A DNA stretch of 64,000 bases from Polyangium sp. 6x1 (lineage in GTDB: Bacteria > Myxococcota_A > Polyangia > Polyangiales > Polyangiaceae): contig NZ_JARZHH010000022.1 in the NCBI RefSeq assembly GCF_029946515.1, positions 62,001 through 126,000 on the forward strand. Reading direction: 5' to 3'. The first letter of the stretch is position 1, and the number at the start of each line of letters is the position of its first letter. Below the pieces are notes generated by a model. That model saw only the letters and a list, made by a program, of their open reading frames with translations. It was not told the DNA's origin and ran no database searches. Positions 8,526 to 15,993 of this stretch are shown here, in pieces. A program made the position numbers and the translations under genes.

Positions 8526-11500
8526 TCAACCGAGCTCGCGCGCGATGGCCTGGGCCTGCTCCTGAAGCGCGACGGCCTCGTTCACGTGGCCCTGCTGGTG
8601 ATGCAGGCTGGCGAGGTCGGAGAGGATCTTGCCCTCGTCGCGGCGATTTCCAACCTTGCGCGAGATGTCGAGGGCCTGCTCGAAGAACGTGCGCGCGAGC
8701 TCGAACCGGCCTTGCTCCTTGTGCAAGACCGCGAGGCTCTTCAGCGCGAGCCCCTCGTTCCACAAGCTCTGCGCCTCGCGCGCCGTCGTGAGGGCCTGCT
8801 CGTAGAAGGCGCGCGCGCTCTCGATGCGCCCCGTCGCCCAGTTGACGCGGCCGAGGCCGAGCAGGCCGAGCGCCTCGGAGGCGCGATCGCCGAGCTTCTG
8901 CGCCTCGTCGAGCACGCGCACGTGCTCCTGCATGGCCTCCTCGTGCCGGCCCTGGAGCTCGAGGACGTCGCGGCCGAACTCGTACCGCACGACGACGCTC
9001 TCCAGCGTGGGCTCGGTCGTGAGCTTGAAGTAGGCGCGGTAAAGGCGCTTGGCCTCGCCGTGGGCGTACCGCTCCGCGGCCTTGCGCGCGCCGGCGAGGA
9101 AGTACCAGCGGGCGCGCTTGGGTTGCCCGGCGCGTTGCCAGTGGCGCCCGAGCGCGGTGAGCTGCCCCGTCAGGTCGTCCTCGTGCGCGACCTCGATGGC
9201 CTCGGCCGCGCGGCGGTGCAGCTCCTGCAAGCGCGCGCGCGACTGCATCTCGTACGCCGCGTTCCGCAGGAGCACGTTGCTGAAGCGATAGCGGCCTTTG
9301 GTCTGGGGGTTTGGGGGCGCAGCTCCGCTTGTCGGAGCGTAGCCCCCAAGCGCGACCATGGGCGACCAGATGCACTGCTCCTCGCCGACGCGGACGAGCT
9401 CGGGGAGCAGCGGGTCGTCGTCCATCATGCGCGAGAGGATGCGCAGATCGAACTCGCGGCCGAGCGTGGCGGCGGCCTGGACGACGCGCTTGACCTTGGG
9501 CTCGAGGCGGTCGAGCCGCGCGATGAGCAGGCTGTTGACGTCGTTCGGGAGGAGGAAAATGCTCGGCGTCGAGACGCCCGTGTCTTCTTTCTCCTTCTTC
9601 TTGCCCGCGAGCTGATTCGCCTCGAGCCAGTACGTCATGATCTCCTGCGCGAAGAACGGATTGCCGTTCGCGTTCTCGCTCAGGAACATGGCGAGCACCT
9701 CGGAGACGGGGCCGCCCATGAGGCCCTCGGCGAGCTCGCGTAGCTTCTCGCGCGAGAGCGGCCCGAGCGTCACGGCGTGCTGCGGGACGCTCTCTTCGAG
9801 CTCGATGCGGAACGGGGTGCCGTCGTCGTTGTTGCGGCAGGTGCAGAGGATCGCGACGGGGCAATCCTTGACGGCCTGCGCGACGTGGCTGATCGCTTCG
9901 AGCGAGTCGCCGTCGGCCCAGTGCGCGTCTTCGAGGTGGAAGATCACGGGCTGGAGAAGGCTCTCGGCGCGCAGCCAGAGCGAGAGCGCGGAGAGCGCGC
10001 CGGCGAAGCGGAGCTTCGGATCCATGCGCTCGTAGACCGAGCCGTCCCAGCGGATGCCGATCATCGCGGCGAAGACGCTGCGGGCCTTCTCGAGCTCGCG
10101 CTTGAGCCCGGCCTCGCTGTCCGGGAGGCGGTCGATCAAGCGATCGAGGGCGTCGTCGAAGTTGACGTGTCGCTCCTCGCGGCCCGTCGCCGACGACTGC
10201 ACGAAGTACTCCTTCAGCGCGTACTCGAAGGGGTTCAAGCTCGACCGGAGCGTCTGATCACAACGCGCGTCGATCCAGAGGATCGGGCGGTCTTTCTTGT
10301 TGTCCTCGAGCCTGCGGCGGTAGGTGTCGACGAGGAAGCTCTTGCCGAGGCCAGGCTCGCCGTCGACGTAGACGATGCCCGCGTTCTGGCCGGCGAAGAT
10401 CGGGCCGAGGTGCTTCGTGAGGTCGTCGAGCTCCTGCTCGCGCCCCACGAGGCCGCGGGCGAGGAACTCGCGCTGCACGGCGACGCGCTTGCGATCGAGG
10501 ACGTAGACGCTGATCGGCTGCTCGAAGCCCTTGAAGACGCGATCCCCCGCGGGCTTGAAGTGGTGCGTGCCCTGGGCGCGCGCGGAGACCTCGGCGTCGC
10601 ACCAGAGCTCCTTCCACGGCGCGGCCATCATCAGGCGCGCCGCGAGGTTCGTCCCGGGGCCGAGGCAGGCGAACTCCTGCCGCTCGGTGCCGCCGTTGAA
10701 GCCGGCGTACCGGAGGCCGTGCGTGATGCCCGCGCGGATCTGCATGCCCTTCGGCGCGTTCTTGCGGAGGCCGAGCGCGAAGTCGAGCGCGCGCTCGGTG
10801 TCGTTCTCGTGCGTGATCGGCGCGCCGAAATGGATGAGGCAGTTGATGCCCTTGTCGCCCGAGTCGACGCCCGTGAACGTGCCTCCGTAGCGGCTCGCCT
10901 CGACGTCGACGAGCTTGATCAGGTCCTCGAAGCTCGGGATCTGATCGAACGAGAGGAAGACGCTCGTGACGTGGCGGAACTCGCCCTGCGGCGGCATGTC
11001 GCGGATGCCCGGCGGGACGAAGTGCGCGCCTTCTCCCTGCGGGCGGACGCGCGGCACGGGCGGCAGCGGCATATCGGAGAGGTCCGCGAGCTTGAGCACG
11101 CCCTCGGCGACGGGCGTGACGGCGCGGCCCGGGATGCGCTGCTGGAAGGCGAGATCCATGAGGATGTCGCCCTTCTCGGCGTGGTGCTCGATCGAGGCGC
11201 ACTTGTCGATCGCGGGGCCGCGGAAGTAGGGATACGCGCGCTCGGGCGAGGTGCGGACGATGCCCCACTCGACGGCGCCCCACGAGAGGCCGACCTTGTA
11301 CGAGAAGGGGAACGTGCCGAAGCGCGTCGCGCGGACGGCGCGGTTCAGGAAGAACTGGCGCATCTTGAGCGCCGCCGCGAGCGCATGCTCGGCGACGTTG
11401 CGCCCTGTCGAGTGCGGGAAGACGGCCGTGAACGCGTCGCCCGCGAAGCCGACGATGATCCCGCCGAGCCCGTGCACCGCGCCGATGAGCGGGTCGAAGT

Positions 11501-11675
11501 AGAAGCGCAGCGTGCCGGCGAGGATCTCGGCGCCCTCGCGGCCGTGCGGGAAGAGCTTCTCCGTGAGGTTCGTGAAGCCCGGGATGTCGATGAAGAGCGC
11601 CGCCGCCGCGAAGTTGCCTTCGGTCTTCCCCCGCGTGTCCTGGTACAGGATGAAGTCGGGGACGAGCGGGTTCAT
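8526..11675 (-). CDS. Class III adenylyl cyclase, tandem cyclase domains + AAA ATPase + TPR
   Basis: 1049 residues with the layout of animal soluble adenylyl cyclase: cyclase domain 1 (about 20-190; metal-binding aspartates in FIDIPGF and GFAGDAF), cyclase domain 2 (about 230-400; FLSFDQ at the first metal position, so probably the degenerate partner), an AAA ATPase (about 410-700; Walker A GEPGLGKS near 440, Walker B FHLEDAHWAD), then TPR-type repeats to the end. It makes cAMP from ATP, probably as an internal C1/C2 pair. I start at ATG 11675 (MNPLVPDF), close to the cyclase core; an in-frame start at 11819 would add 48 poorly conserved-looking residues. An unusual GGYAPTSGAAPPNP insert sits between the ATPase and TPR parts and is encoded by a palindrome. 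Confidence 0.88.
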   Translation of the reverse strand: MNPLVPDFILYQDTRGKTEGNFAAAALFIDIPGFTNLTEKLFPHGREGAEILAGTLRFYFDPLIGAVHGLGGIIVGFAGDAFTAVFPHSTGRNVAEHALAAALKMRQFFLNRAVRATRFGTFPFSYKVGLSWGAVEWGIVRTSPERAYPYFRGPAIDKCASIEHHAEKGDILMDLAFQQRIPGRAVTPVAEGVLKLADLSDMPLPPVPRVRPQGEGAHFVPPGIRDMPPQGEFRHVTSVFLSFDQIPSFEDLIKLVDVEASRYGGTFTGVDSGDKGINCLIHFGAPITHENDTERALDFALGLRKNAPKGMQIRAGITHGLRYAGFNGGTERQEFACLGPGTNLAARLMMAAPWKELWCDAEVSARAQGTHHFKPAGDRVFKGFEQPISVYVLDRKRVAVQREFLARGLVGREQELDDLTKHLGPIFAGQNAGIVYVDGEPGLGKSFLVDTYRRRLEDNKKDRPILWIDARCDQTLRSSLNPFEYALKEYFVQSSATGREERHVNFDDALDRLIDRLPDSEAGLKRELEKARSVFAAMIGIRWDGSVYERMDPKLRFAGALSALSLWLRAESLLQPVIFHLEDAHWADGDSLEAISHVAQAVKDCPVAILCTCRNNDDGTPFRIELEESVPQHAVTLGPLSREKLRELAEGLMGGPVSEVLAMFLSENANGNPFFAQEIMTYWLEANQLAGKKKEKEDTGVSTPSIFLLPNDVNSLLIARLDRLEPKVKRVVQAAATLGREFDLRILSRMMDDDPLLPELVRVGEEQCIWSPMVALGGYAPTSGAAPPNPQTKGRYRFSNVLLRNAAYEMQSRARLQELHRRAAEAIEVAHEDDLTGQLTALGRHWQRAGQPKRARWYFLAGARKAAERYAHGEAKRLYRAYFKLTTEPTLESVVVRYEFGRDVLELQGRHEEAMQEHVRVLDEAQKLGDRASEALGLLGLGRVNWATGRIESARAFYEQALTTAREAQSLWNEGLALKSLAVLHKEQGRFELARTFFEQALDISRKVGNRRDEGKILSDLASLHHQQGHVNEAVALQEQAQAIARELG
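9311..9349. repeat. 39-bp palindromic repeat translated in frame inside the cyclase gene
   Basis: Two 17-base arms (9311-9327 and 9333-9349) match as an inverted repeat at 14 of 17 positions around a 5-base loop. The arms begin and end with TTGGGGGC/GCCCCCAA and carry GCTCCG/CGGAGC nearest the loop. The element is a multiple of 3 and is read through as Gly/Pro/Ala-rich residues about 775-788 of the cyclase. It resembles the GC-rich hairpin units seen at 36.4 kb. Confidence 0.7.
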
Positions 11676-12030
11676 GTCCGTGGATTCCGGCGCTCCGAAC
11701 GCGGCAGGATCCCCCACCGCGGCGCCCCGGCGGCCCCCACGACGCGCCGAGCAAAGATGCCCGAGGCAGGCGAGGGCGTCGCGCGACGCCAGAACGCAGA
11801 GTGCAAGGGAAGCGAGCAAAAATCAACGGAAGCTTGTCGACGGGACGCACGCGATCGCGCAGGCGTTGGCTGCCTCCCACGCGCCTGCGGCGACGTCGGA
11901 AAATGGCGGGCGGCGCGCGATCCCCCCTTGGCGGCCTCCCGGGCCTGGGATACGCAAAAAGTGCCCCCGTCCTTCCGTCGAGACGGCGCCGCCGCGGAGC
12001 GCGGCGACGAGGGGGTGCGTGAAGAGACGC
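11676..12030. other. Divergent intergenic region
   Basis: 355 bases between the cyclase start (minus) and the next plus-strand gene. I see no convincing ORF, hairpin or promoter box. If the cyclase begins at 11819, its first 144 bases are coding. Confidence 0.5.
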
Positions 12031-12627
12031 ATGAGCGCGAGAAGACCCTCGGAATCGGAGCACGACGGCGATCTCGTCGATCCCTCGTTCGGGGCAGGAG
12101 CGTCGCCGGAGCCGCCCCCCGTCCTCAGGCCCTCGGTCCCTCCGAACCAGGCGAACGTCCTCGTCGGCGGCGGCGAGCGCGAGGCGCGGGCTTACGTGGG
12201 CCCGACGGCGCTCCCCACGGTGCAAGCGCCGAAGCCCGCGGACGCAGGCAAGGTCGCCATTGCGAGCAGCGTCGATCCGCGGCGCATGCCGACGGTGCGA
12301 ATCTCGCCGGGGCGCGCCAAACCCCTCGCGCCGGGCGAGCGGCCCGGGCCGCCCGAGGGGCTCATGTCTCCGTTTGGCCCGGTGAGCCCGCGCCCGGCCC
12401 CGCCGCCCGCGATCGTGATGCCGCATTCGGCGCCGCACAGCGTTCCTTCGTCGGGGAAGGTGTCCTCGCGTCCGGAGCCCTCCGCGAGCCCAGCGACGGC
12501 GATCTGGGTGCTCGCGGTGGTGCTGGCCGCGCTCGTCGGCGCAGGCGTGGCGCTCTACATTCGCCGAAACATGGCGGCGCAGGAGCCGGCCCCGCCCGCG
12601 CTCGCGCCCGCCGCGCCGCACTCCTGA
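12031..12627 (+). CDS. Pro-rich protein with one C-terminal membrane helix
   Basis: 198 residues, starting MSARRPSESEHDGDL. The first ~150 residues are low complexity and rich in Pro, Ala, Gly, Ser and Arg, with no recognisable domain. One hydrophobic segment at about 155-177 (WVLAVVLAALVGAGVALYI) is followed by a short basic stretch and a Pro/Ala tail. It may be a tail-anchored protein with a cytoplasmic disordered region. GTG at 12019 in the same frame is an alternative start; neither start has an ideally spaced ribosome binding site (GAGGGGG lies between 12009 and 12016). Coding status is likely but function is unknown. Confidence 0.55.
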   Translation: MSARRPSESEHDGDLVDPSFGAGASPEPPPVLRPSVPPNQANVLVGGGEREARAYVGPTALPTVQAPKPADAGKVAIASSVDPRRMPTVRISPGRAKPLAPGERPGPPEGLMSPFGPVSPRPAPPPAIVMPHSAPHSVPSSGKVSSRPEPSASPATAIWVLAVVLAALVGAGVALYIRRNMAAQEPAPPALAPAAPHS

Positions 12628-12788
12628 CGATACGTCGAGGGCTGGGTTTTCCCGCGCGCGCCGGACGAACGGCGTGGTGCGCGTGAAGGACCGGGCAGGC
12701 CGGCGCGCATATCGCCGGTCGGACGCAAGAATACGCCAGGTCGAGCCGGTCCGCGCATTGCATTGGCGTCCGGGTCGGAGGACCGAAC

Positions 12789-13520
12789 ATGGATCGGAGC
12801 ACGTACTGGCTCAGGGCTGCGTGGAACGATTTCCTCGCGTTTCTGCCGGATCTCCTGTGGGGTCTCGCCATCCTCGTGGTCGGCTATTTCATCGCGAGGC
12901 TGCTCGCCTCGATCGCGAGGCCGATTTTGCACAGGGTAGGCTTCGACCGGCTGGTCGATAGGCTCGGTATCTCGGTGCGGGCGGACCGGACGGAGCAAGG
13001 ATCCCGCTGGGGCGCGTCGATCGTCTTCTGGGTGACGATGCTGATCGTGGCCATGTACGCGGCCGACGCATGGCGGCTCGGGGCCGTGGCCGCGGGGATC
13101 GCGGCGATCATCGCATATTTGCCGCATGTGCTGGCGGCGGCGGTGATTTTCGGCGCGGCGCTGCTGTTCGCGAACTGGGTGCGCGCGCGGATGCTGGAGA
13201 CGGGCGGGCCGATTGTGCCGGGGGAGGCAGAGGCGACGCATTCGCAGCGGCCACTCGTGGCGGGTGCGATCCGGGCGGGCATTCTGGCGCTCGGCGCGTT
13301 CATGGCGTTGCGGGAACTGCAGATCGCCGAGGAGATCGTGACGCTCGCGTTTTCGCTGACGCTGGGCGCGATTGCGCTCGCGGCGGCGCTGGCGTTCGGG
13401 CTCGGGAGCCGGGACGTGGCCGGGCGTGTGACGCGGCGCTGGTATGAGGAGCGGCTCGGGAAGCGGGCCGGCGCCGGCATGGGCGCGGACGACGAGACGC
13501 ACATCATCACGCCGCCATGA
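12789..13520 (+). CDS. Small membrane protein, MscS-associated TM-helix family
   Basis: 243 residues with about four to five hydrophobic helices. The pattern is a duplicated helix-plus-amphipathic unit: FLPDLLWGLAILVVGYFIA followed by a basic stretch and a second similar unit near LVAGAIRAGILALGAFMAL. This matches the conserved TM-helix repeat (PF05552-like) of CmpX/MscS-related inner-membrane proteins. The MscS beta domain is absent, so it is probably an accessory or simple channel-like protein of the cytoplasmic membrane. GGAGG lies about 8 bases before ATG. It ends 59 bases before the binding-protein gene on the same strand, so co-transcription is possible. Confidence 0.72.
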   Translation: MDRSTYWLRAAWNDFLAFLPDLLWGLAILVVGYFIARLLASIARPILHRVGFDRLVDRLGISVRADRTEQGSRWGASIVFWVTMLIVAMYAADAWRLGAVAAGIAAIIAYLPHVLAAAVIFGAALLFANWVRARMLETGGPIVPGEAEATHSQRPLVAGAIRAGILALGAFMALRELQIAEEIVTLAFSLTLGAIALAAALAFGLGSRDVAGRVTRRWYEERLGKRAGAGMGADDETHIITPP

Positions 13521-13579
13521 GGGAGGAGGCGGAAGCGCCGATTGTATTGACGGCCGCGCTTGGCTAGTCTCCGGCCATC

Positions 13580-14323
13580 ATGGCAGACGCGATTCCGCCC
13601 CACGTCGTTCAAGCCCTGGCGCCGACCGGACAGCTCCGCGCGGCGATCAACTTCGGCAATACCGTCCTGGCGCAGAGGGACCCCGTCACCGGCGAGCCGC
13701 GCGGGGTCTCCGGCGAGCTCGCGCGCGAATTCGCCAAACGACTCGGCATCCCCCTCCAGTTCGTCACCTTCGACGCCGCCGGCAAGGTATTCGAGGCTTT
13801 GAAGCGCGGCGAATGGGACATCGCCTTCCTGGCGATCGATCCGGTGCGCGCGGCCGAGATCGACTTCACGGGGCCTTATGTGCTGATCGAGGGCGCCTAC
13901 GTCGTGCCGAAGGACTCGCCCATCCAGACCACCGACGAGGTGGACCGCGACGGCATCCGTGTCGCCGCCGCCAAGGGCAGCGCGTATGAGCTCCATCTGA
14001 CGCGGACACTGAAGCACGCCAAGGTCGTCACACAGCCGACCGGCTCCGAGGCCTGCGAGATGTTCCTGCGCGACAAGCTGGAGGTCGCCGCCGGCGTGAA
14101 GCAGCCCATGGCCAAGTTCGCCGAGGAGCATCCCGAGACGCGCCTGATCCCCGGCCGCTTCATGGCCATCGAGCAGGCGATGGGCATGCCGAAGGGCCGC
14201 GACGCAGGCGTGCGCGCGCTCCGCGCGTTCGTCGAGGAGATGAAGGCATCCGGCTTCGTCGCGAGGGCACTCGAGCGCAGCGGCCAAAACGAGGCGGTCG
14301 TCGCGCCGCCGACGCCGATTTGA
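13580..14323 (+). CDS. Family 3 substrate-binding-type protein without signal peptide
   Basis: 247 residues with the fold signature of family 3 extracellular solute-binding proteins: the start GQLRAAINFGN, then GEWDIAFLAIDPVRAAEIDFTGPYV typed as the characteristic ligand-site segment, and a second lobe with GIRVAAAKGSAYE. These proteins normally bind amino acids or related ligands in the periplasm for an ABC transporter. Here the reading frame begins directly with MADAIPPHVVQAL and has no secretion signal, and no permease or ATPase gene is adjacent. A cytoplasmic ligand-binding or enzyme-like role is possible. Family confidence is high; ligand unknown. Confidence 0.8.
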   Translation: MADAIPPHVVQALAPTGQLRAAINFGNTVLAQRDPVTGEPRGVSGELAREFAKRLGIPLQFVTFDAAGKVFEALKRGEWDIAFLAIDPVRAAEIDFTGPYVLIEGAYVVPKDSPIQTTDEVDRDGIRVAAAKGSAYELHLTRTLKHAKVVTQPTGSEACEMFLRDKLEVAAGVKQPMAKFAEEHPETRLIPGRFMAIEQAMGMPKGRDAGVRALRAFVEEMKASGFVARALERSGQNEAVVAPPTPI

Positions 14324-14369
14324 TTCGCGCGTTCACCGTCGCGGGGGTGGCAGTGGCCTTCACGCGCGC

Positions 14370-15491
14370 TCACTGCGCGTCGCGGGTGAACGGAGCCGGG
14401 AGCGCGGGCACGCTGCCCTGGGCTTGTCGCGCGCGGCAGCTCGCCGCGGTGAGGTAGAGCTCGCGGTTCTCGACGAGCATGAACTGGTCGCCGAAGTAAA
14501 GCGGCACCATCGGAGACGGAATCATCATCCCGCTCGCGCTCCCGCTTCGGCTGCCGTCGGGAAGCGTCACCGAGCTGAAGTCGGTAAAGGGCATCGCTTG
14601 CCGCGTCGACGGCCTCAGCAACTCGAACTGGGTGTCGCGCTCCACCCGCCGCCCGTCTCGCGTGGTGTAACGCTGCGAGAGCTTCACGCCGCCGCCCTGG
14701 CGCGGCATCGCCGTGAGCGTGCGGCACTGCGCTTCGTTGGCCATGTACTCCCACAACGTCCCGCCGTGCGCGATCAGCGCGTCTGCGCTCGTGATCGTGC
14801 GCGCGAGCGCCGCGTCCGAAACGTCGGTCACCCGCGCGCGCATCCGCTCCGCCTCGGCCATCTCCTGCTCGCACGCGGGGAGCAGAAACGGTCGCTCGGT
14901 GGGCGCGATCTCGTCGCACGCGTCTCCCACGCAGCGCAGCGTGAAGCGCGTGTTATGCGCGCACGCTTCGCGTTCACGGAACAGCGCGCCCACCGTCGTG
15001 AGCACCACCGCGTCGCTGCTCTCCTCGAGCCGATCGATCTCCTGCTGTGTGCCCCCGCGAAGCGAGAACGCGGGCGACGCCTGCGTGAGCGTGGGCGACA
15101 ACAACGTCCAGTGATCGCCCCACTCGGAAAGCACAAACGAAAACGGACCCAGCGTGAACGTGAGCTTGTCGCTCACCTTGCGATCGATCGTCGCGGGCAC
15201 GCACTCGACCTCGCCCGAGTACGCGCGCTCTTGGCCCACGCCCGACGCGACGTGGATCCCGCGGGTGAGCCGCCGCACCCAGTAGTTTCCACTGGGAGGT
15301 CCGGGCTGTGCGGGCTGCGCGGGCTGCGCAGGCTGTGGGTCAGGGGGCTCGGCGGTGACGTTGCGCACGGGCGCTTCGGTGGGCAGCACGACCACAGGCG
15401 GTGCGGTGTGCGTGACAACCGGCCGCACGCAGGCAGAAAACGTGGCCGCTGTGCAGCACAAGAGGGAGAGAGAACGCAGCAAGGGACCCAT
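14370..15491 (-). CDS. Lipoprotein of unknown function
   Basis: 373 residues. The start MGPLLRSLSLLC gives a short signal peptide with lipobox FSAC; a GTG at 15515 would add eight residues. A Pro/Ala/Gln-rich linker (PAQPAQPAQP) follows, then a globular region of about 300 residues with several cysteines (EREACAHNTRF, LRCVGDAC) that may form disulfides. I recognise no family. It diverges from the next small lipoprotein gene with 110 bases between starts, and converges on the binding-protein gene. Confidence 0.7.
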   Translation of the reverse strand: MGPLLRSLSLLCCTAATFSACVRPVVTHTAPPVVVLPTEAPVRNVTAEPPDPQPAQPAQPAQPGPPSGNYWVRRLTRGIHVASGVGQERAYSGEVECVPATIDRKVSDKLTFTLGPFSFVLSEWGDHWTLLSPTLTQASPAFSLRGGTQQEIDRLEESSDAVVLTTVGALFREREACAHNTRFTLRCVGDACDEIAPTERPFLLPACEQEMAEAERMRARVTDVSDAALARTITSADALIAHGGTLWEYMANEAQCRTLTAMPRQGGGVKLSQRYTTRDGRRVERDTQFELLRPSTRQAMPFTDFSSVTLPDGSRSGSASGMMIPSPMVPLYFGDQFMLVENRELYLTAASCRARQAQGSVPALPAPFTRDAQ

Positions 15492-15601
15492 CGCGCGGCG
15501 AACGACACCACGCACGGCGCGTCGGTTCCCTGGGGGCGGGATGCTATACGCTGAACCCCTGCGAAGCGCCCTGCGGCGCGCGGATCGTATCGAGGTCTCG
15601 A

Positions 15602-15970
15602 ATGAAGAAAAGTTCGCTCTCCCTTTACCGACGTTCGCCCATGTACGCCGTCTTCGCGTGTTTCGCCGTGTCGACGGCCGGCGCTTGCAGCGGTCAGGCG
15701 CCAGCGTCCGGCGACCAGGCGCCCGCCACGCCCCAAGCGCTCGGGGCGTCCACGACGTCTGAAAGCGCGCCGCCGTCGTCCGCCCCGCAGCCCGCCCAGG
15801 CGCCTGAGCCGCAGCCCACCACGCAGGTCCCCGCGGCTGACGGGTGCGACCCTGCCAAAGAGCCCCACCGCAGATACCTCGGCGACAGGGACAAATGCAT
15901 GCTCATCAAGTTTCGCTGCGATCCGCCGCAGAATTACTTCTCCAATGCCTGCGGCTGCGGCTGCGAATAG
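15602..15970 (+). CDS. Small lipoprotein with C-terminal cysteine cluster
   Basis: 122 residues. The N-terminal signal ends near STAGAC, a weak lipobox with Ala at -3. Residues 30-80 are a Pro/Ala/Ser/Gln linker. The last 45 residues hold the only other cysteines (DGC, KCMLIKFRC and a terminal ACGCGCE). The final cysteine cluster suggests disulfides or metal binding. An internal Met at residue 14 is an alternative start. Probably a periplasmic or outer-membrane lipoprotein; function unknown. Confidence 0.65.
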   Translation: MKKSSLSLYRRSPMYAVFACFAVSTAGACSGQAPASGDQAPATPQALGASTTSESAPPSSAPQPAQAPEPQPTTQVPAADGCDPAKEPHRRYLGDRDKCMLIKFRCDPPQNYFSNACGCGCE

Positions 15971-15984
15971 CATTGCAGCCGCAG
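15955..15984. terminator. Hairpin between convergent genes
   Basis: CTGCGGCTGC (15955-15964) and GCAGCCGCAG (15975-15984) form a perfect 10-bp stem with a 10-base loop that contains the lipoprotein stop codon. It lies between convergent 3' ends and could end transcription from both sides. No T-run follows, so this is tentative. Confidence 0.35.
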
Positions 15985-15993
15985 GGCAAAGGA

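Noticed and set aside
11676-11819. Longer N-terminus for the adenylyl cyclase
   Set aside because: The added 48 residues look unlike a cyclase start, and the signal-like first part would not fit a cytoplasmic enzyme. Kept only as an alternative.
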